DNA of 64,000 nucleotides. Source: Sphingomonas taxi (GTDB lineage Bacteria; Pseudomonadota; Alphaproteobacteria; Sphingomonadales; Sphingomonadaceae). The notes beneath the pieces were generated by a model, which was given only the letters and a program-made list of their open reading frames with translations, made no database searches and was not told the DNA's origin. A program made the position numbers and the translations under genes. Location of the stretch: positions 62,001-126,000 of the forward strand of contig QFMX01000002.1 in NCBI GenBank assembly GCA_003240625.1, in the 5' to 3' direction. Of this stretch, positions 52,579 to 61,647 are shown piece after piece; within the stretch, counting starts at the first letter, position 1; each line of letters opens with the position of its first letter.

Positions 52579-53787
52579 ATGCGCATTCTGATCGTAAATA
52601 CGTTGTACCCCCCGTCCTCCGTCGGCGGCGCGGAGCGTTCGGTCGCGCTGCTCGGCCGTGCCGTGGCGGCGCGGGGGCACGACGTTCACGTCGCATCGCT
52701 GCACGACGGCAACGCGACCCTCGAGGAGCAGGACGGTCTGGTCACGGTCCACCGCTTGCCGCTGCGCAATCTCTATTGGCCGTTCCGCCCCGATCATCGC
52801 CCGTCGAAGCCGGCGCGGCTGCTGTGGCATCTGCGCGACCGGCGCAATCGCCGCGCGACTCGCGACCTGATCGCGCTCGCCAAGCGCATCAAGCCCGACG
52901 TCCTGCACACCAACAATTTGCAGGGCTTCTCGACCGAGATCTGGCACTGGGCGCGCGCGAACGACATCCGGATCGTCCACACGTTGCGCGACTACAGCCT
53001 GATGTGCGCGCGCGCGGCGCTGTACCGCGACCGCAAGGATTGCGTCGAGCGGTGCGGCGATTGCCGTCTGCTGACCGACCGCAAGAAGCACAACACGCCG
53101 CTGGTCGACGCGGTCGCCTCGAACAGTCGCTACGTGATCGACACGCATGAGCGCCACGGCTTCTTCCGCGATACGCCGAGCCGGGTGATCTTCAACATCG
53201 CCGACGTCACCTCGGTGGTGTCGAGCCCGGAACGGCCAGGACGCGAGGATGCCCCCGGACTGGTGTTCGGCGTGATCGGCCGGGTCGAACCCGAAAAGGG
53301 CATCGAGGTCGTGCTCACTGCGATCACCGGCGTCGAGGGCGACTGGCGACTGCGGATCGCGGGCGGCGGCCAGACCGACTATATCGAGGGGCTCAAGGCG
53401 CGCTATCCCGATCCGCGGATCGACTGGATGGGGTTCGTCAAGGCCGACGCCTTCTACGACAGCATCGACGTGCTGATCATCGGTTCGACCTGGCCCGAAC
53501 CGCTGCCGCGCACGATGATCGAGAGCCTCGCGCGCGGTACGCCGACGCTCTATTCGGACGCCGGCGGCACGCCCGAGATCGGCCCGATGGCGCCGCTCGC
53601 CGAGATGTACGCCAAGGACGATCCGGAGGCGCTGGCCACGCAGATCCGTCGTGCGCTGGCCGATCCGGTCGCATGGCGCGCACGGCGGTCCGCCGACCCG
53701 GCCTTGCTCGAGCAGTTCTCCGAGGCCGCGGTCGCCGGGCGCTATATCGCGCTCTATTCGGGCGATGCCGGCGGCACGGCCACCTGA
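52579..53787 (+). CDS. Glycosyltransferase, GT4 type, with Cys motif
   Basis: 402 residues from the ATG at 52579 (AAGGG upstream). MRILIVNTLYPPSSVGGAERSV start; donor domain GVIGRVEPEKGIEVVLTAI and GSTWPEPLPRTMIESLARGTPTLY. It shares the C-x11-C-x3-C-x2-C segment (MCARAALYRDRKDCVERCGDC) with the GT at 50409, so the two belong to one subgroup. A perfect palindrome follows its stop by 9 bp. Confidence 0.9.
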   Translation: MRILIVNTLYPPSSVGGAERSVALLGRAVAARGHDVHVASLHDGNATLEEQDGLVTVHRLPLRNLYWPFRPDHRPSKPARLLWHLRDRRNRRATRDLIALAKRIKPDVLHTNNLQGFSTEIWHWARANDIRIVHTLRDYSLMCARAALYRDRKDCVERCGDCRLLTDRKKHNTPLVDAVASNSRYVIDTHERHGFFRDTPSRVIFNIADVTSVVSSPERPGREDAPGLVFGVIGRVEPEKGIEVVLTAITGVEGDWRLRIAGGGQTDYIEGLKARYPDPRIDWMGFVKADAFYDSIDVLIIGSTWPEPLPRTMIESLARGTPTLYSDAGGTPEIGPMAPLAEMYAKDDPEALATQIRRALADPVAWRARRSADPALLEQFSEAAVAGRYIALYSGDAGGTAT

Positions 53788-53796
53788 CCGGACGCG

Positions 53797-53822
53797 CCGT
53801 ACCGACCGGCCGGTCGGTACGG
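53797..53822. terminator. Perfect 26-bp palindrome between convergent GT genes
   Basis: CCGTACCGACCGG / CCGGTCGGTACGG, followed by TTTC on the plus side. It fills the 37-bp gap between convergent stops and probably ends both transcripts. Confidence 0.6.
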
Positions 53823-53824
53823 TT

Positions 53825-54889
53825 TCAGACCGTCGCTAGCGCCGCGATCAGATCGTCCGCACTTGCCGCCCAGGTATAGGCGTTCGCGCGTGAGACGGTT
53901 CGTGCGGCGAGGGTTTCGACCAGCGTGTCGTCGCGCAGCATCCGCTCCATCCCCGCGGCGATCGAATCGACCGACATCGGATCGACGTACAGCGCCGCGT
54001 CCCCGCACACTTCGCGCACTGGCGGGATGTCGCCCGCCAGTACCGGCCGACCGAAGCGCATCATCTCCAGCGGGGGAATCCCGAACCCTTCGTACAGGCT
54101 GGGGAAGACGAGCGCACGCGCACCGCGATACAGCCCCATCAGCGCGGCGTCGCTGATCCGGCCGGGCAGGATCACGCCGGGCGGTACCGTATCCATGCCG
54201 TTCTGCGCGAAGGATTTGACCGCCGCGCCGACCAGCACCAGCCGGTCGTCGGGTTGCGCGACTCGCGCGAACGCCTCCAGCGCCCGGGGCAGGTTCTTGT
54301 TCGGCGCGAACGACCCGACGAACAGCAGGAAGCGGCCCGGCGTCAGACCGAGCTGGTCGACGATCGTCGTGTCCGGCACGATCGCATCGACATGGTCCGC
54401 CGCATTGGGGATGACCGGGATCGTCGCGGGGTCGAGACCGAGCACCGCGGCGAGCCGATCGCGCGAAAAGCCCGACACCGTCGCGATCCGCGAGCGACGC
54501 GCGATGAGGCGTCCCAGGGTGCGGTGCATGGTCCGATACGGCCGCGAAAAGTTGCCGGGAAGGTCGTAGACGAGCGCGTCGTGGACGACGGTCAGCGATC
54601 GTCGCGGCAGGACCGGTCCGGAATTGCAGAGGTTCAATAACGTCGAGCCGTGCGCTGCTCGGGGCAGGTGGAATTGCTCCCAAGCATGGCCGCCACCTTT
54701 ACCAATCGTCCGGGCTGAAAAATGGGGCCATTCAGCGGGAGCGGCAACGCCCGGCGGGAGCAATATCGTCCAGCGCGGCGGCTCTGCGCCCTGTGCGATG
54801 CGGTCATGCACCTCGTTCAGCAGCATGCGGGCAAATCGTTCGACGCCAGTGACCGAGCGACCCAGGAAGCGACCGTTAACCCCAATCAT
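53825..54889 (-). CDS. Glycosyltransferase, GT4 type
   Basis: 354 residues. Starts IGVNGRFLGRSVTGVERFA, as in mannosyl/rhamnosyl GT4 enzymes of the WbaZ/WbdA type. Donor domain LLFVGSFAPNKNLPRALEAF and FPSLYEGFGIPPLEMMRFGRPVL (E-x7-E). Transfers an unidentified sugar to the repeat unit. Its start is divergent from the initiating transferase gene across about 240 bp. Confidence 0.92.
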   Translation of the reverse strand: MIGVNGRFLGRSVTGVERFARMLLNEVHDRIAQGAEPPRWTILLPPGVAAPAEWPHFSARTIGKGGGHAWEQFHLPRAAHGSTLLNLCNSGPVLPRRSLTVVHDALVYDLPGNFSRPYRTMHRTLGRLIARRSRIATVSGFSRDRLAAVLGLDPATIPVIPNAADHVDAIVPDTTIVDQLGLTPGRFLLFVGSFAPNKNLPRALEAFARVAQPDDRLVLVGAAVKSFAQNGMDTVPPGVILPGRISDAALMGLYRGARALVFPSLYEGFGIPPLEMMRFGRPVLAGDIPPVREVCGDAALYVDPMSVDSIAAGMERMLRDDTLVETLAARTVSRANAYTWAASADDLIAALATV

Positions 54890-55144
54890 TGTCTATATTT
54901 TCCAATTCTGTCCGTCGAGAAGCACGGCGCGACGCCATCTGGTTGCCGGTTGGCCGCGCGGCGTCATGGTGCGTCGCTTAGGCTGATTCGGTGACCTCGT
55001 TCAGCTTTTATGAGGTCCAGTCCGGCTATAACGAGCGATTGATCCACAACGGGCCAACCGCTATCATTGTTGCGTCGCAGCGAAAACCGGTCGGTTGACC
55101 AGTGGCCGATTTTCTAGGGATTTAGTCACGCGATGGAAGTAGCC
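54890..55144. promoter_or_regulatory. Divergent gap before the chain-initiating transferase
   Basis: About 240 bp without gene, locally AT-richer (TTGTCTATATTTTCCAATTCTG near 54890-54912 and GATTTTCTAGGGATTTAG near 55110-55127). Presumably holds promoters for the GT4 gene and the transferase gene; no operator is recognised. Confidence 0.4.
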
Positions 55145-56521
55145 ATGGAGCATGTCGGCGAGATTTCGTTGGCCGGTGCACTCCACCGACGCAATTTGCG
55201 ATTGCGGCTGTATTGCCTGCTGATCTTCACGGATCTGCTGGCGATCTCGATCGGCTTCGCGATCGGCAGTTTCGTCCGCGGCGACAATTGGCTGTCGTTG
55301 AGCGGGATCGACCTCGCCTATCCGGTCCTGCCGATCTACCTCCTGATCGCCTTCAACAATAAGGCGTATTCGCGGCCCGCGATCACCAGCGGGTCGGAAT
55401 CGATCCTGCGTGCGATCGTGCCGTTGGCGATCACCGGCTTCGCGCTGCTGACGCTGATCTTCTTCGTTCAGGCCGGCAACGAGATTTCGCGGGTCGCGTT
55501 CGCGATCGGTTTCGGCGGCACGATGATCCTGATGGCCGGGTTCAGGATGGCCATCGTTATCGTCGTGCGTCGCACCGCTGCACCCAAGTTGGTGGCAGAA
55601 TTGCTGATCGTCGACGATGTCCCGCGTGCCGAATGGAACGAGCGCCAGGTCTGCGACACGATCTTCGCGGCAGAGGCCGGGATCGAGCCCGACATGGGCA
55701 ACCCGCACATGCTCAACCGTTTCGGCCAGATGGTCAGCAAATACGAGCGCGTCGTCGTGCAATGCCCGGCGGATCGCCAGCTCGACTGGTCGCTGCTGCT
55801 GCGTGGCGCCAATGTCGACGGCGAAATCCTGTCGCCTGGTTTCGGCAAACTCGGCGTGCTCGGGCTCCAGAACTTCAAGGGCCGGCAGACGCTGCTCGTG
55901 GCGCGTGGGCCGTTGAGCTATACCGACATGGCGAAAAAGCGTGCGCTCGATATCATCGTGACGCTGGTCGTGCTGATCGCGATCTCGCCCGCGCTCATCC
56001 TGATCGCGCTCGCGGTCAAGCTCGACTCGCCCGGTCCCGTGCTGTTCCGCCAGGAGCGGATCGGGCGCGGCAACCGCATCTTCCACATCCTGAAATTCCG
56101 CTCGATGCGAGTCGAGAATTCGGATTCGCGCGGGTCTACCTCGACCCAGCGCGACGACAAGCGGATCACCCGCGTCGGTGCGTTCATCCGCAAGACCAGC
56201 CTCGACGAGATCCCTCAGTTCATCAACGTGCTGCTCGGCGACATGAGCCTGGTCGGCCCGCGCCCGCATGCGCTGGGATCGCTCGCAGGGAACCAGCTGT
56301 TCTGGGAAATCGATCGCGAATACTGGCATCGCCACGCGCTGAAGCCGGGCATTACCGGCCTGGCGCAGGTTCGTGGCTTCCGTGGCGCGACGCACCGCGA
56401 CGTCGATCTCAAGAACCGGCTTCAGGCCGATCTCGAATATCTCCACGACTGGAGCCTTATGCGCGACGTGACGATCCTGTTCCGGACCATGAACGTGCTG
56501 GTCCACAGCAACGCCTATTGA
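55145..56521 (+). CDS. Polyprenyl-phosphate sugar-1-phosphate transferase (WbaP/GelB-like)
   Basis: Starts the EPS repeat unit by moving sugar-1-phosphate to undecaprenyl phosphate in the inner membrane. 458 residues (462 from an ATG at 55133; GGAAG favours 55145): four N-terminal membrane helices, a cytosolic Rossmann-like domain, then the catalytic domain with KRALDIIVTLVVLIAISPAL, KLDSPGPVLFRQERIGRG, FHILKFRSM, LDEIPQFINVLLGDMSLVGPRP and the final KPGITGLAQVRG. The pattern is complete. By analogy with sphingans the first sugar may be glucose, but this is not provable here. Confidence 0.94.
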   Translation: MEHVGEISLAGALHRRNLRLRLYCLLIFTDLLAISIGFAIGSFVRGDNWLSLSGIDLAYPVLPIYLLIAFNNKAYSRPAITSGSESILRAIVPLAITGFALLTLIFFVQAGNEISRVAFAIGFGGTMILMAGFRMAIVIVVRRTAAPKLVAELLIVDDVPRAEWNERQVCDTIFAAEAGIEPDMGNPHMLNRFGQMVSKYERVVVQCPADRQLDWSLLLRGANVDGEILSPGFGKLGVLGLQNFKGRQTLLVARGPLSYTDMAKKRALDIIVTLVVLIAISPALILIALAVKLDSPGPVLFRQERIGRGNRIFHILKFRSMRVENSDSRGSTSTQRDDKRITRVGAFIRKTSLDEIPQFINVLLGDMSLVGPRPHALGSLAGNQLFWEIDREYWHRHALKPGITGLAQVRGFRGATHRDVDLKNRLQADLEYLHDWSLMRDVTILFRTMNVLVHSNAY

Positions 56522-56573
56522 GCCCGTATTCCGGGGGAGCTAAGCGCAAAATCCGGGGGTCGAGGAGAAGTCT

Positions 56574-57974
56574 ATGCCGTCCATCCGATCCCTGACGTCG
56601 CCGCGCCCATCCTGGAAAATCCTTGCCCGAACCGTGGTCGCGGTTTCCGGCCTGGTCGGGGGCGCGATCGCACTCGCCTCGATGGCGCCCATGACGGCGA
56701 CGCCCGGTCAGCTGAAGGTGCTGCCCGACGGGCCATTGAGCCCTCGACCGGTCCCGCTGATCGTCGGCGTCGGCGTGCATTTCGGTATCGGCGGCGACTA
56801 TGGCTATGATCCCGCGCGCACCGCGCAGGCGATGGAGACCGTCGGCGCATCGTCGTTCCGCGACGACTTGACCTGGGCGGGTTTCAAGGGGGCGGGGATG
56901 AACGCCCCGGGCACCATGCGTCCCGGTCAGGCCGCGTTCCTCGCCGCGACGCGCGCGCGCCCGTTGTTCATCCTCGATCATCCCAATCCCGCGATCGGCG
57001 GCGACGGCGTTCCCGTGACCGATGCCGGCCGTGCCGCCTTTGCCGGGTTCGCCCGCGATGCCGCGCAGCAGACGGCCGCGCGGCGCCCGATCTACGAAAT
57101 CTGGAACGAGTGGAACCTCAATGCCGCCCCGGCGATGGGCAAGCTCATCGGACGCGCCGGACCCGGCGACCCTCGCGGTGGCGACGCCTATGCCCGACTG
57201 GCGGCGCAGGCCACCGCGGCGATCCGCGCGACCCAGCCTGGCGCCACGATCCTTGCCGGGGCGGCGGGCACGGACGATGGCTGGCAATGGGTTCGCTCGG
57301 TCGCGGGGGGCGGCGGCTTGCGGGGTGCCGACGGCTTGTCGGTGCATTACTACAATCATTGCGAACGCCCCGAAAACCGTACGGCGGACGAGGCGATCGA
57401 CAAGATGCAGGCGTTGCATGGCGCGATGCCGACCCGCGGCGGGCGGGCGATGCCGATCTACGTCACCGAGATCGGCTGGCCGACGACCCGTGGCGGATCT
57501 TGCGACATCGCGCGCAACGATTCGGGCGACAACATCGCGCAGTTCCTGCTCTGGTCCGCGGCGACGCCCTGGATGCGCGGCGTCTGGATCTATCAGTTGA
57601 AGGACCAGGGGAAGCGTCCCGACGACATCGAGGACAATTTCGGGCTCTTCACCTATGATTATAAGCCCAAGCCCGCCGCCTGCATGGTCCGCGACGTCAC
57701 GCATCTGATCGCGCGCGCCAAGAGCTGGCGGGTCGATCAGCCGCAACCCGGGCTTACCGTGGTCCGGATGGACGACGGCCAGTCGCGCAAGCTGATCGCC
57801 TGGACCGACCGCTCTTCGCAGAAGGCGCAACTGGTGCTCGGCGGCGCACCCGTACCCTATCGCACGGTCTGCGCGCCCGATGGGCCACGCGACACGACGA
57901 TCCCGATCGGATCGCGACCGGTGGTGGTATCGCTGGCGGGTAAAGGTACGGCGATCCGCTATCGAATGATGTAA
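56574..57974 (+). CDS. Clan GH-A-like glycosidase, exported or membrane-anchored
   Basis: 466 residues with GAGGAG upstream. The N-terminus has a hydrophobic segment (about 15-38) without Cys, so it is anchored or secreted. YEIWNEWN supplies Glu179 (acid/base) and IYVTEIGWPT Glu299 (nucleophile). Paralogue of the lipoprotein at 48914: GWQW, YNHC, TADEAI/TATEAI and NFGL segments match. It follows the initiating transferase by 52 bp on the same strand, so it may share its message. Probably cleaves the EPS or a related glycan. Confidence 0.85.
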   Translation: MPSIRSLTSPRPSWKILARTVVAVSGLVGGAIALASMAPMTATPGQLKVLPDGPLSPRPVPLIVGVGVHFGIGGDYGYDPARTAQAMETVGASSFRDDLTWAGFKGAGMNAPGTMRPGQAAFLAATRARPLFILDHPNPAIGGDGVPVTDAGRAAFAGFARDAAQQTAARRPIYEIWNEWNLNAAPAMGKLIGRAGPGDPRGGDAYARLAAQATAAIRATQPGATILAGAAGTDDGWQWVRSVAGGGGLRGADGLSVHYYNHCERPENRTADEAIDKMQALHGAMPTRGGRAMPIYVTEIGWPTTRGGSCDIARNDSGDNIAQFLLWSAATPWMRGVWIYQLKDQGKRPDDIEDNFGLFTYDYKPKPAACMVRDVTHLIARAKSWRVDQPQPGLTVVRMDDGQSRKLIAWTDRSSQKAQLVLGGAPVPYRTVCAPDGPRDTTIPIGSRPVVVSLAGKGTAIRYRMM

Positions 57975-58034
57975 CGCTCTGGTCGACGGTGCGTCCGGCG
58001 AGTCTGCCGGCCGGGCGCACCCTTGATCCGGGGA

Positions 58035-58505
58035 TCAGGCCAGCAGGCGTGCAGCGACGATCGTGATCGCCGTCCAGCCGGCGAGGCTCAGCGCGCCGAG
58101 CAGCATCAGGCGACCGCGCGGTGCCCATTTGAAGGTCGCCGGCGCGCGGAACGCGGCATGCGTCTGCCCGAGGTCATGGACGTTGTCGGTCATCGCCGCG
58201 GTCACGCTTCCCGCGGGCAGCGCGACGTCGAATTGGCAGCCATAATCCGACCGGCCGACCCACGTGATCCGCGCACTGTTCTGGCCGACACCGGGAATGC
58301 CGATCGTCACCGCCTGGTCGATCGCCAGCGGCAGGAGCGACTCGATCCGACAACCGTCGCGATTGAGATCGGCGATGCGAATTTCACGCGAGGGCAACTC
58401 GTCGGCAAGGCGTAACGTGCCCGTGCGCGCCAGCGATACGCGCGTTTCGCCGCGGCGCTCGACCGTATCGGCAAACGAAACTAAATTATGAGCAGTTGCC
58501 ACCAT
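58035..58505 (-). CDS. PilZ-domain protein with C-terminal membrane helix
   Basis: 156 residues from the ATG at 58505 (AGGGA 5 nt upstream). ERRGETR (RxxxR at 18-22) and DLNRDGCRIES correspond to the two c-di-GMP motifs of PilZ; the Ser of the usual D/N-x-S-x-x-G is Asn. ARITWVGRSDYGCQFD closes the barrel. A hydrophobic tail (about 132-155) likely anchors it in the inner membrane. Among EPS genes it may be a c-di-GMP receptor for polymer production. Its upstream region is AT-rich and has a 14-bp palindrome (58599-58612). Confidence 0.85.
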   Translation of the reverse strand: MVATAHNLVSFADTVERRGETRVSLARTGTLRLADELPSREIRIADLNRDGCRIESLLPLAIDQAVTIGIPGVGQNSARITWVGRSDYGCQFDVALPAGSVTAAMTDNVHDLGQTHAAFRAPATFKWAPRGRLMLLGALSLAGWTAITIVAARLLA

Positions 58506-58598
58506 GCGTTCCCTAAATGGGGCAGACCCCTGACCCATCGGCCGATCTAGGGGGCATGGATTGACGAAATCCTATTATTTCATCGTTACCAGATTGTT

Positions 58599-58612
58599 AA
58601 CTAATATTAGTT
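58599..58612. promoter_or_regulatory. Perfect palindrome AACTAATATTAGTT
   Basis: A 14-bp palindrome in an AT-rich stretch about 95 bp upstream of the PilZ start and just after the acyltransferase stop. It could bind a regulator or belong to the PilZ promoter. Confidence 0.4.
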
Positions 58613-58616
58613 GCCG

Positions 58617-59828
58617 CTATCCGACCGACTTCGGTTGCCCGTCGCGAGGCGTGGATCCGAGAAGGCCGCCGACGATCCGCTGGAACGCGCGTTTGCGGCG
58701 CTCCGACACCTCGGCGATCAGCAGAGCCAGCACGACCGCGCCGCCGATCGCGACGGGCCCGCCAAGCAGGTGGGTGCGCAGGCCGGGGAACAGCGAGGTC
58801 AGCATGATCAGGAACGGCTGGTGGATGAGGTAGAGCGTGAAGCTCGCGCCCGCCAACCAGCGGATCGCACGGGCGAACCCCGCCGGGAAAACCGTGCGGC
58901 CTTCCGCGGCGCGGCGGAACGCGACGATGTTGATGGTGACGACCACGCCGACCAGCGCGAAATAGACGAAGCTCTTGGCCAGTTGCGCCACGCTGGCTGG
59001 CTCGTACATCGGCCAAGCCCAATGCTCCATCGTCCGCTTGACCAGGAAATAGCCCGGGATCGTTGCGACGAAGGCGGCCAGCGCCAGCCATTTCGACATC
59101 GTCACCCGGCCCGCTCGGATGTGACGATAGGCGAGCAGGCCGAACAGCCAGATCGGCATGTACGCGACCACCTTGGGCCCGAAGGCGATCATCAGCAGGA
59201 CGCCGATCAGCGCGCCGCGTACGCGGCCGAGGTAGAAGAACGCCGCGAAGATGACGTAATAGGCGGCCTCGAATCCGAGCGACCAATAGGGCTCGTTGCT
59301 GCCGAATACGCGGTGGCTGAACCAAAGTTCGTTGGTAAAGGTCAGCGCGAACGGCAGATTGGCCAGATAGGCGGAATCGTAGAAGCTATGGGTGCTCAAC
59401 GGTACCACGCCGAAGCGGTTGGTGATCATGTCGCACGCGAAGCCGACCAGCAGCGCAATCAGGCACACCGAATATAGCCGGGAGAGGCGCGCGGTCGCAT
59501 AGGCGCGAAGGCTGTGCTCCTTCTCTTCCGCGACGAAGGCGATGACGAACCCCGACAGCACGAAGAACACCGCGACCGCCTCGCCGGTATGGCCGGAGAT
59601 GAACCCGGGCAGCCCCGGCATCACGAAATGCCGCGCATGGCCCAGCACCACCTCGAACGCCGCGACCAGTCGCAACAGGTCGAGATAGATCGACAGGTTG
59701 GGATCGAGGACCTTGACCTTGGCAGCCTGTGGACCGGTCGATCCTGCGCGCGTCTGCGTCTCGCTCACGATGCCCGCTCCTCGTTCGTCGCCAGGGTTCG
59801 TCGTCGCCGCCATCATCGGGGCCATCAT
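58617..59828 (-). CDS. Membrane acyltransferase, type 3 (OafA-like)
   Basis: 403 residues; ATG at 59828 overlaps the GT stop (ATGA). About ten membrane helices. YLDLLRLVAAFEVVLGHARH and AVAVFFVLSGFVIAF are the N-terminal family motifs; FTLYLIHQPFLIM is the C-terminal one. Probably adds acetyl or another acyl group to the exopolysaccharide. Last gene of the flippase-acetyltransferase-GT-acyltransferase operon. Confidence 0.93.
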   Translation of the reverse strand: MMAPMMAATTNPGDERGAGIVSETQTRAGSTGPQAAKVKVLDPNLSIYLDLLRLVAAFEVVLGHARHFVMPGLPGFISGHTGEAVAVFFVLSGFVIAFVAEEKEHSLRAYATARLSRLYSVCLIALLVGFACDMITNRFGVVPLSTHSFYDSAYLANLPFALTFTNELWFSHRVFGSNEPYWSLGFEAAYYVIFAAFFYLGRVRGALIGVLLMIAFGPKVVAYMPIWLFGLLAYRHIRAGRVTMSKWLALAAFVATIPGYFLVKRTMEHWAWPMYEPASVAQLAKSFVYFALVGVVVTINIVAFRRAAEGRTVFPAGFARAIRWLAGASFTLYLIHQPFLIMLTSLFPGLRTHLLGGPVAIGGAVVLALLIAEVSERRKRAFQRIVGGLLGSTPRDGQPKSVG

Positions 59829-61066
59829 CGGGTCCGTGCCGCGCGTGCATCGATCAGCGTGTCGACCAGCGCGCCCTCGCGCCGTCGGCTATGCGCGGCC
59901 CAGCGCTCACGCACCTGCGTCCGCGCCGTCTCGACCGCCGCGGGGTCCTGCGCGAGCGCGAGGATATGGCGAGCGGCGTCTTCGGGCCGGTCGAGGTCGA
60001 GCAGCGCCTCCACGCCCATGAATTCGAATCCCTGCAACGACAGCGGTGTCGCCATCACGGGCGCACCCGCAGCGAACGCCTCGAGCATCTTGATCTTCAA
60101 TCCGCTGCCATGGACGACCGGGCTCAGCATGCACAGGCAGGTGCCGAGCAGCCGCTCCATCTCGTCGTCGGCGACGAAGCCCAGCGTTTCGACGTTCGCG
60201 GCAGGCGGGCCGATATGCTCGCGCGTACCCTTGCCGATGAACGTCACGATCGCCGGTGCGTCCAGCGCCAGCAGCGCAGGCGCGAGCGCGCGCGTGATCC
60301 AGTCGATCGCGGCGCGATTGGGCGGGAAGCCGGGGCTGCCGATGAACAGCACGCGGCGTTGATCGACGCCGTCGGAGGGCGGCGCGATCGCCTTTGAGTC
60401 CGAAGCCTGAGCGCTCCGTTCGATCACCGGGCATAGCGCGACGCCCTTCGCCCCCGTCAGTCCTCGGTAGTGGCGCGCATCGCTGTCGGAGATGAACACG
60501 GTCCGCGCCGCACGTCGCAACAGCAGCGCCTCGATCAGCCAAGCCTGGACCGACTCGATACGCAGGAACAGCGCGGACAGGCGCGATTTCCGCAACCGCG
60601 CACCGTCGACCAGCGTGTCCGGCGTGACGTTGTGCGCGATGAACACGAACGGCGTCCGTCCGAGCACCAGCCGCCACATCGACACGTTCGCCAGCGCCTG
60701 GATGTGATCGACCACGATCAGGTCGGGTCCCGCCGCCAACCCCGCGCGGATCGCCCGTCGCGCTGGTGTCGAGACGAAGCCGATGCTCATCAGCAGCTTG
60801 CCCGACAGCAGGTGCGCCAGCTTGCGGGCCTTGGACGGCGTCTTGGTATCCGCACGATAGCCCGTGACTCCGCCGAACGCAGGAGACGGCGTATCGGCCG
60901 GCAGCGTCGCGAACACGCCGGTCAGCGCGACCGCGGGCGATGCCGCGAGCTCGCCGATATGAGCACGGGCGACGACGTCCATCCCCGATCGCGGGGCGAC
61001 GGGATCGCCGGCACCGATATAGAAGACGCGCAGCGCCGGGCGGTCTGACGCCGCAAGCGGGGTCAT
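59825..61066 (-). CDS. Glycosyltransferase, GT4-like
   Basis: 413 residues from the ATG at 61066, which overlaps the acetyltransferase stop. A longer frame to 61528 encodes only a shadow of that gene. N-domain LRVFYIGAGDPVAPRSGMDVVARAH; donor domain VLFIGSPGFPPNRAAIDWITRAL and SPVVHGSGLKIKMLEAFAAGAPVM, the variant where GSGLKIK..E replaces EGFG. This is like GT4 enzymes of the TagX/WsaF-type glycan operons. Sugar unknown. Confidence 0.88.
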   Translation of the reverse strand: MTPLAASDRPALRVFYIGAGDPVAPRSGMDVVARAHIGELAASPAVALTGVFATLPADTPSPAFGGVTGYRADTKTPSKARKLAHLLSGKLLMSIGFVSTPARRAIRAGLAAGPDLIVVDHIQALANVSMWRLVLGRTPFVFIAHNVTPDTLVDGARLRKSRLSALFLRIESVQAWLIEALLLRRAARTVFISDSDARHYRGLTGAKGVALCPVIERSAQASDSKAIAPPSDGVDQRRVLFIGSPGFPPNRAAIDWITRALAPALLALDAPAIVTFIGKGTREHIGPPAANVETLGFVADDEMERLLGTCLCMLSPVVHGSGLKIKMLEAFAAGAPVMATPLSLQGFEFMGVEALLDLDRPEDAARHILALAQDPAAVETARTQVRERWAAHSRRREGALVDTLIDARAARTR

Positions 61067-61647
61067 TGCGCGCCGACGCTCGAAGGGCTGGCCGCGCCCA
61101 GGATCCGCGCGGGCGTTCCGGCGGCGATCGCGCCTGCGGGCACGTCCTTCAACACGACCGAATTGGCACCGATCTTGGCGCCGTGGCCGATCGTGATCGG
61201 TCCGAGAATGGTCGCGCCCGCGCCGATCTCGACATCGTCGCCGATGATAGGCCCGCGGGGCGCATCGTCGCCGCGCTTGCCGATCGTGACGCATTGCAGG
61301 ATCACGACGTTGCGCCCCACCGTGCAGTCGCCGAGCACGATCGCATAGGGATGCGGCATGTAACAGCCGGGGCCGACGTTCGCGATCGCAGCGATCTCCG
61401 ATCCGGATCGCCGACAGGTCCGCGCCCAATATAGTCGCGCCACGATCCGGCCGACCGCCGGGATCGATGCCAGCAATCGCTGAATCCGATGTGCGAGGAT
61501 GAAGCGGAAGCCGGGGAGGAACAGCCACGCATAGACGAAAAACGCGCCGCCCGGGCGCCGGCTGCCGACCTTTGCAACGCGGATCAGGTCACCGCGGACA
61601 TGATCGGCGCAGGTGCGCCATGCCGATGGCGAAGGAGTATCGGTCAT
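61063..61647 (-). CDS. Hexapeptide-repeat acetyltransferase (CysE/LbH-like)
   Basis: 194 residues with the start overlapping the flippase stop. Layout equals the paralogue at 51664: N-terminal helix, hydrophobic segment (FFVYAWLFLPGFRFILAHRI), then beta-helix with YMPHPYAIVLG, VVILQCVTIGKRG, VEIGAGATILGPITIG, IGANSVVLKDVPAGAIAAGTPARILG. Probably O-acetylates a sugar or precursor of the EPS rather than serine, given its position. Confidence 0.87.
   Translation of the reverse strand: MTDTPSPSAWRTCADHVRGDLIRVAKVGSRRPGGAFFVYAWLFLPGFRFILAHRIQRLLASIPAVGRIVARLYWARTCRRSGSEIAAIANVGPGCYMPHPYAIVLGDCTVGRNVVILQCVTIGKRGDDAPRGPIIGDDVEIGAGATILGPITIGHGAKIGANSVVLKDVPAGAIAAGTPARILGAASPSSVGAQ

Noticed and set aside
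61067..61528. 154-residue N-terminal extension of the GT4 at 59825
   Set aside because: It is an Arg-rich out-of-frame reading of the acetyltransferase gene; the ATGA start at 61066 is better.
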